From Lachnospiraceae bacterium (GTDB lineage Bacteria > Bacillota > Clostridia > Lachnospirales > Lachnospiraceae): a DNA stretch of 64,000 bases. The translations under genes and the position numbers were made by a program. Under the pieces are notes generated by a model. It was given only the letters and a program-made list of their open reading frames with translations, searched no databases and was not told the origin of the DNA. The first letter of the stretch is position 1. Every line of letters begins with the position of its first letter. Shown piece after piece: positions 60,143 to 64,000 of this stretch. The stretch lies in contig CAJTHM010000005.1 of assembly GCA_910576125.1 (NCBI GenBank), positions 62,001 to 126,000 on the forward strand, written 5' to 3'.

Positions 60143-61438
60143 TCATTTTTCAGGCATCCGGCAGAACCGGTCCCATCTCCCCCTCACGAGAAGCGTCAGC
60201 GCCGCTCCCGCCAGGCAGATTCCTATCCAGAGCGCCACCACCGGCAGCCATCCCGCCTCTTCCGCCACGGCCCCGAAGCCATAGGTAGACAGAGAGCTGC
60301 CCACATAGGTGGCCGAATTCAGGATGCCGGATACCGAAGAGACCTTGCCGTACCTGGTGAAATGCCCCGGCACACGGCTGATCAGCATCAGGTTGATGCC
60401 ATGGGCGCAGCCGGTAATCAAAGTCATCATCATGATGCACACCACCGGCAGTCCGTCAAATACCATCAGCATCACCACGCCCGCCGCGGCGCCCGCCACG
60501 AACAGACATGCCGCCGTAAAGACTTCATTCTTCAGGCGCTCCAGCAGCAAAGAGGCCAGCAGGACGCTGAACACGCTGAATACCGGAAGCGCCGCCGCCG
60601 ACAGGATGGAGCTGGCATTGCTCATGCCGAACATTTCGCTCATATATACCGGCATCCAGGTGGTTATCCCGTCTCGCAAAGTTCCCTGCAAAATGATAGC
60701 CAGCAGAATCGCAACCAGAGGCGCGTCCCCCACCAGCTGCAGGAACAGAGATTTCTTCCCGCTTCGGCGCCCGTCTTTCTCAGAGGCCTCGTCCTGCTGC
60801 GCCTCTTTCTGCCGTGCCCCTTTCTGCCTCTCCTCCGGCGCAGGGCTGTCCGCCCCCAGTTTCCGCGTATTCCAGAACCAGACAAAAGCCGCCCCAATCC
60901 CCAGCACAGCCGGCAGCCTGAACACCGACTTCCACCCGGAAACCGAAATGCATACCGGCGTAAGCACATAGACCGCGATCGTAGCGACAGAGGATGACAT
61001 GGACACCAGCACGCAGGAATACTTATACCATTTGTCACTCAGGCATTCCGCCATGATGCGCACCATGGGAGGCCAGAGCATGGCCTGGAAGAAACCATTG
61101 GCGCACCAGACCGGGATGATGATCTCCATCCTGGGAAAGCCGGCCACCAGCAGATTACATCCGCATGCCCCGGCCAGTCCCGCGAACATTATCATCTGGG
61201 GCTTGAACTTATCCCCCAGAATCCCGCAGATAATCTGGCCGAGTCCATAGCTCAGGAAACATACCGTCACCGGCAGTCCCGCCACGCTCTTGCCAATCTG
61301 GAGCACATCCTGCAGTTCCACCATACAGGCCGCATAGTTCAGCCGCGTCATGTAACTCATGAAATAGACAAGGCAGCAAAGAAAACAAAGGAATTTCATC
61401 TGTTTCTCGGATGTAAGTTTCGTCAGCATAGCAGGCAT
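60143..61438 (-). CDS. MFS transporter, organophosphate:phosphate antiporter-like
   Basis: Twelve-span carrier of 431 residues resembling the OPA branch (GlpT/UhpT and regulators). YFMSYMTRLNYAACMVELQD is span 1 with the typical R-x-N-Y, and SYGLGQIICGILGDKFKPQM gives the loop 2-3 motif. A charged central loop (about 195-230, Glu/Lys/Gln-rich) divides the halves. It lacks a clear ribosome site at ideal spacing; AAGGGA is close to the ATG at 61438, and an ATG three codons later is an alternative. It follows the large glycosidase gene. It might import a sugar phosphate or glycoside. Confidence 0.82.
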   Translation of the reverse strand: MPAMLTKLTSEKQMKFLCFLCCLVYFMSYMTRLNYAACMVELQDVLQIGKSVAGLPVTVCFLSYGLGQIICGILGDKFKPQMIMFAGLAGACGCNLLVAGFPRMEIIIPVWCANGFFQAMLWPPMVRIMAECLSDKWYKYSCVLVSMSSSVATIAVYVLTPVCISVSGWKSVFRLPAVLGIGAAFVWFWNTRKLGADSPAPEERQKGARQKEAQQDEASEKDGRRSGKKSLFLQLVGDAPLVAILLAIILQGTLRDGITTWMPVYMSEMFGMSNASSILSAAALPVFSVFSVLLASLLLERLKNEVFTAACLFVAGAAAGVVMLMVFDGLPVVCIMMMTLITGCAHGINLMLISRVPGHFTRYGKVSSVSGILNSATYVGSSLSTYGFGAVAEEAGWLPVVALWIGICLAGAALTLLVRGRWDRFCRMPEK

Positions 61439-61559
61439 TTCCCTTCTAATCTGTCGCGTGATGATATGATTATGGCACTGGTCACCGCCAATGTCAAGCC
61501 ATTAATCATCAACTTTTACAAACTGCCATCCTGCAATCCGTTTCCTGTCACGGCAGCCT

Positions 61560-63872
61560 TTAACATGTACCTTTCAGGGAGAACATCAAAGTATCCCCCA
61601 GCCGCATATCCACCATGATTTCCGTGACATTATGCCCGTAATAGCGCTTCTCATAGACTTCATAAGGACTGCACGGCTTCGGGAACCGAATGGTATGCTT
61701 TCCTTTATAAGAGGCATGAATCGTGACAAAGTTCGCATTGGCGTAAATCACGTCATCCTGTGTATTGTACAGATGGCAGCCAGCATATTCGGCCAGGGAC
61801 GCAATCAGCTCCGAGCGCAGTATCTGCGGCGCGCAATAGGCGCTGGTCCAGCCGTCCATCTCCCTGATTCCGTAAGCCGCAAGCCCCATCTCGCAGTAAG
61901 CGCCCAGCACCTGTACTCTAGGGTCATCAATATAGAACCCGGGATTCATGTAAGGGGGCGCCAGCACATTCTCCAGCCACACATTACTGTGCACATCCCT
62001 GTCGATATAGCCGTAGCGCCTGTCCTCCACCCCATAGCGCACCGCAGGATGGGACAGATCCGTAAGCCGGAACCGGGGCGAACAGGTGTGGTCGATCCGG
62101 CCCACATGCATCCCGATCAGGCTCTCTATGTGGGCATTGTCCATGACTTTCTCCGCATCCGGGTTCACGAATCCCGGCGCGTACAGCCAAAGCACCACCG
62201 CATGGTTCTTCCCGGCCTTGCGCAGCACTGCCTCCCGCTCCTGATCCGTCAGCCGAAACAGGTTCATCATAATATACAATTTGTAATCCGGCATATCCTC
62301 CCTGCTCAGATCATTGTGGAAATAATAATCCACAGGAGCGCCTATCCTGTGCAGATCCGATGTGCGGTAGTAATCCAGCATCATGGTATTTGTGTAGCCG
62401 GATACGGCATGGCAGCTCTCCTGGTCATAGATAACCGCTATTTCGTTTTGTTTGTCACGGTTCAGGGAATAGGCGAATTTCGCGATTTCCCTCTGGCGGC
62501 TGAACAATCCATAAATATCCTCATGCTGATACCTGCCGCCCTCCGCGTGCTGATCGAACCACCAGGCATAGATGTCCTCGCACAGTACCCGGGCAAAGTC
62601 CCGCTTCAGTGTCACCATGCTGTCCCGCACGTCATACAGCCCCATGGCATCCCGGTAGAAGCTGTCCTCCAGATGGGTCCGGCTGTCCTCCTCCGCCACG
62701 AACATCTGACCCCGCAGCCGGAAAGAATCCTGCATCTCCCGCTGGGCAACACATCCGCCGGGCTCCCTGTTGTTGTACACGCCGGGAGCGGCCAGGAAAT
62801 CCACCTTTCCGCTGTCCAAAATCGTCAGGGTGGCCGTAGCCGTGGTGCTGTTGTAAAAGTCCGTGCAGCCGTAAGAACCGTAGAACGCTCCCACCACTTT
62901 CCCCTCATAACGATTTTTCAGCAACGCGGCGAAATGGACGATGGCCTCCGCCGTGGCCTCGTGGAGCGCATCATAGAAATCCGCCACATAGGCGTAATCC
63001 TCCAGATTCAGGAACACGCCCAGATTGGCGGCCTTTTTCCCGTTCATATCGATATTCTTTCCGATGATGCGGTCCGCGCTCTCATAATATTTCATGGCGT
63101 CCAGAATGCCCTCTTCCACATGGATGTAATACTGCTCCTCCACATTGGGAATCAGCGGATTCTCAAAAGAAGCGTCCTGCCGTTTCCAGGCTTTGCACAG
63201 ACTCTCTTCCGTGCCGTAGCGCTTCTTCAGGAAACTCCCGTAGGCTTTCCGGAACGCCGGGGAGAAATCGCCGTACTTGTTCTTCCTCCTGTCGCAGATG
63301 GCATTCACGGGATACCACTCGGAAGTGCCTCCCGCCGCCAGGAAATAGCCGATGACCCTGTCCGCAAAAGGCAGCCTGTCTATGGCATCGCAGAAATCCT
63401 GCAAGGCCTTTCCCGCCGCAGCCTTCCACTTATCCGAGGCAAAGGAATACATCCCCGGAATCTCGTCTCTGTGCACCTCCGAAGAGAGAATGGAGGGCTC
63501 ATGGCTCCCGTCCTGATATGTAATCAGCTCGTCTAAGTTCTCCTCCATCCAGTCCACCGGCGGATGCAGTCCGATGCGCACTATGATATAGGCATCCGGC
63601 ACCTGGGAGAGCAGGGTCTTTGCGTTTTTCACAAAGGCCTCCAGGCCGCCGGGCTCATGCCGTGAACCCCCTTCTTCGTCCACATAATCTTTCCCCGGGC
63701 GCAGCCAGTCCGTATTGGTCATCAGGAAAAAGACCCTGAGCCCCGCCTCCCCCAGATTCCTGATATAGTCCGGCTTGTTAAAGCGCGTGGTCATAGCCAT
63801 GGGCGGGAAGACTTCTCCGTCTATTACCAGCGCGGGGCTCCCGTTTACCTTTTTCACTTCCGCAAAACTCAT
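61560..63872 (-). CDS. Clan GH-A glycosidase, GH42/beta-galactosidase-like
   Basis: Large cytoplasmic enzyme of 770 residues. The first 430 residues form a TIM barrel (DGEVFPPMAMTTRFNKPDYI at the first strand; GYFLAAGGTSEWYPVNAICD with a likely acid/base Glu after strand 4). Residues about 500-640 resemble the beta-galactosidase trimerisation (flavodoxin-like) domain (AVSGYTNTMMLDYYRTSDL, then LSREDMPDYKLYIMMNLFRL). A small beta domain ends it. No signal peptide. GGAGG decides the start at 63872. Position after an ABC permease gene and before a transporter suggests hydrolysis of an imported beta-glycoside. Exact GH family uncertain. Confidence 0.72.
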   Translation of the reverse strand: MSFAEVKKVNGSPALVIDGEVFPPMAMTTRFNKPDYIRNLGEAGLRVFFLMTNTDWLRPGKDYVDEEGGSRHEPGGLEAFVKNAKTLLSQVPDAYIIVRIGLHPPVDWMEENLDELITYQDGSHEPSILSSEVHRDEIPGMYSFASDKWKAAAGKALQDFCDAIDRLPFADRVIGYFLAAGGTSEWYPVNAICDRRKNKYGDFSPAFRKAYGSFLKKRYGTEESLCKAWKRQDASFENPLIPNVEEQYYIHVEEGILDAMKYYESADRIIGKNIDMNGKKAANLGVFLNLEDYAYVADFYDALHEATAEAIVHFAALLKNRYEGKVVGAFYGSYGCTDFYNSTTATATLTILDSGKVDFLAAPGVYNNREPGGCVAQREMQDSFRLRGQMFVAEEDSRTHLEDSFYRDAMGLYDVRDSMVTLKRDFARVLCEDIYAWWFDQHAEGGRYQHEDIYGLFSRQREIAKFAYSLNRDKQNEIAVIYDQESCHAVSGYTNTMMLDYYRTSDLHRIGAPVDYYFHNDLSREDMPDYKLYIMMNLFRLTDQEREAVLRKAGKNHAVVLWLYAPGFVNPDAEKVMDNAHIESLIGMHVGRIDHTCSPRFRLTDLSHPAVRYGVEDRRYGYIDRDVHSNVWLENVLAPPYMNPGFYIDDPRVQVLGAYCEMGLAAYGIREMDGWTSAYCAPQILRSELIASLAEYAGCHLYNTQDDVIYANANFVTIHASYKGKHTIRFPKPCSPYEVYEKRYYGHNVTEIMVDMRLGDTLMFSLKGTC

Positions 63873-63895
63873 ATCCAATTTCCTCCTCGTTTCTA

Positions 63896-63923
63896 CAGCG
63901 TCCCCGCACATCCGGGGACGCTG
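63896..63923 (-). other. Intercistronic stem-loop
   Basis: CAGCGTCCCCG (63896-63906) pairs perfectly with CGGGGACGCTG (63913-63923). It has no U-run, lies between the permease stop and the glycosidase start, and could protect the upstream transporter mRNA from 3' decay. Confidence 0.6.
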
Positions 63924-63940
63924 CCGCATTCAAAGAACAA

Positions 63941-64000
63941 TCACTCTTTCACCGAACCCACCGTGATTCCCTTTACAAAGAACTTCTGCAGGAACGGATA
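63941..64000 (-). CDS. Sugar ABC permease, LplC/MalG type (C-terminal end only)
   Basis: Only the last 19 codons are in the window, YPFLQKFFVKGITVGSVKE and a stop. This is the ending typical of the second permease of an oligosaccharide importer; the copy at 13896 ends in the same way (LQKYFVQGTMIGAVKG). So a further importer lies to the right, and the glycosidase probably belongs to its operon. Confidence 0.8.
   Translation of the reverse strand, partial: YPFLQKFFVKGITVGSVKE

Noticed and set aside
61632..63536. Very long open frame on the plus strand opposite the glycosidase
   Set aside because: It mirrors a GC-rich gene, lacks a ribosome site and family features, and has His/Pro/Arg-rich shadow composition.

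Overview
The window looks like a chromosomal segment of a gut Clostridia species, most likely in the Lachnospiraceae. The grounds are strong GGAGG ribosome sites, the housekeeping families present, an oligosaccharide ABC importer without its own ATPase, many AraC-type regulators, and lactate-free anaerobic functions such as a flavodiiron protein. No rRNA, tRNA or CRISPR array was found. Species cannot be named from the sequence alone.

Layout. (1) 0-6.8 kb: housekeeping genes on the minus strand (cca, a Cof-type HAD phosphatase, a membrane-anchored parvulin-like foldase, an M3 oligopeptidase), then one plus-strand membrane protein. (2) 6.9-17.5 kb: a pectin/rhamnogalacturonan locus. Two LplB/LplC-type permeases, a lipoprotein binding protein, a GH105 hydrolase, a broken rhamnogalacturonan acetylesterase and a GH112 phosphorylase all read leftwards, with a divergent AraC regulator. 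(3) 17.7-25.8 kb: pyroglutamyl peptidase, a 2-isopropylmalate synthase fused to an AraC DNA-binding domain, a repeat-built coiled-coil protein, a small protein with a PLMP-like start, a GNAT, a CPA2 antiporter and a PRPP synthetase. (4) About 25.9-47.4 kb: an AT-richer accessory island with a DUF262/DUF1524/DUF4268 defence-type nuclease, acetyltransferases, two MATE pumps with PadR and AraC regulators, a C45 hydrolase, two acetyltransferase-type resistance genes, a transposase fragment, IS21-like end repeats and many truncated or frameshifted genes. (5) 47.5-54.6 kb: core genes again (rlmD, fprA, yhaM, an HtrA-like protein that has lost its catalytic triad, a DUF3810 metallopeptidase-like protein). 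(6) 54.8-64 kb: carbohydrate genes: an MFS transporter, an N-acetylhexosamine-kinase-like gene, a GH109-like oxidoreductase, a divergent AraC regulator, an OPA/MFS transporter, a large clan-A glycosidase and the end of another sugar ABC permease.

How it works together. Region 2 would import and dismantle acetylated rhamnogalacturonan fragments; the GH112 enzyme there may act on galactosyl-rhamnose rather than galacto-N-biose. Region 6 pairs a GH109-like enzyme with an N-acetylhexosamine kinase, which suits mucin-type GalNAc use. A roughly 100-bp MITE-like element with inverted ends occurs once in each carbohydrate region. The island in region 4 shows serial insertion and deletion: an hsdR fragment is wedged between a 3'-truncated araC and a 3'-truncated GNAT gene, and a 50-bp direct repeat brackets a streptogramin/chloramphenicol-type acetyltransferase gene. 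The most unusual single genes are the LeuA-AraC fusion, the triad-less HtrA and the stand-alone PLMP-like protein. A strong promoter followed about 100 nt later by a terminator, with no ORF between, marks a candidate small RNA at 32.5 kb.
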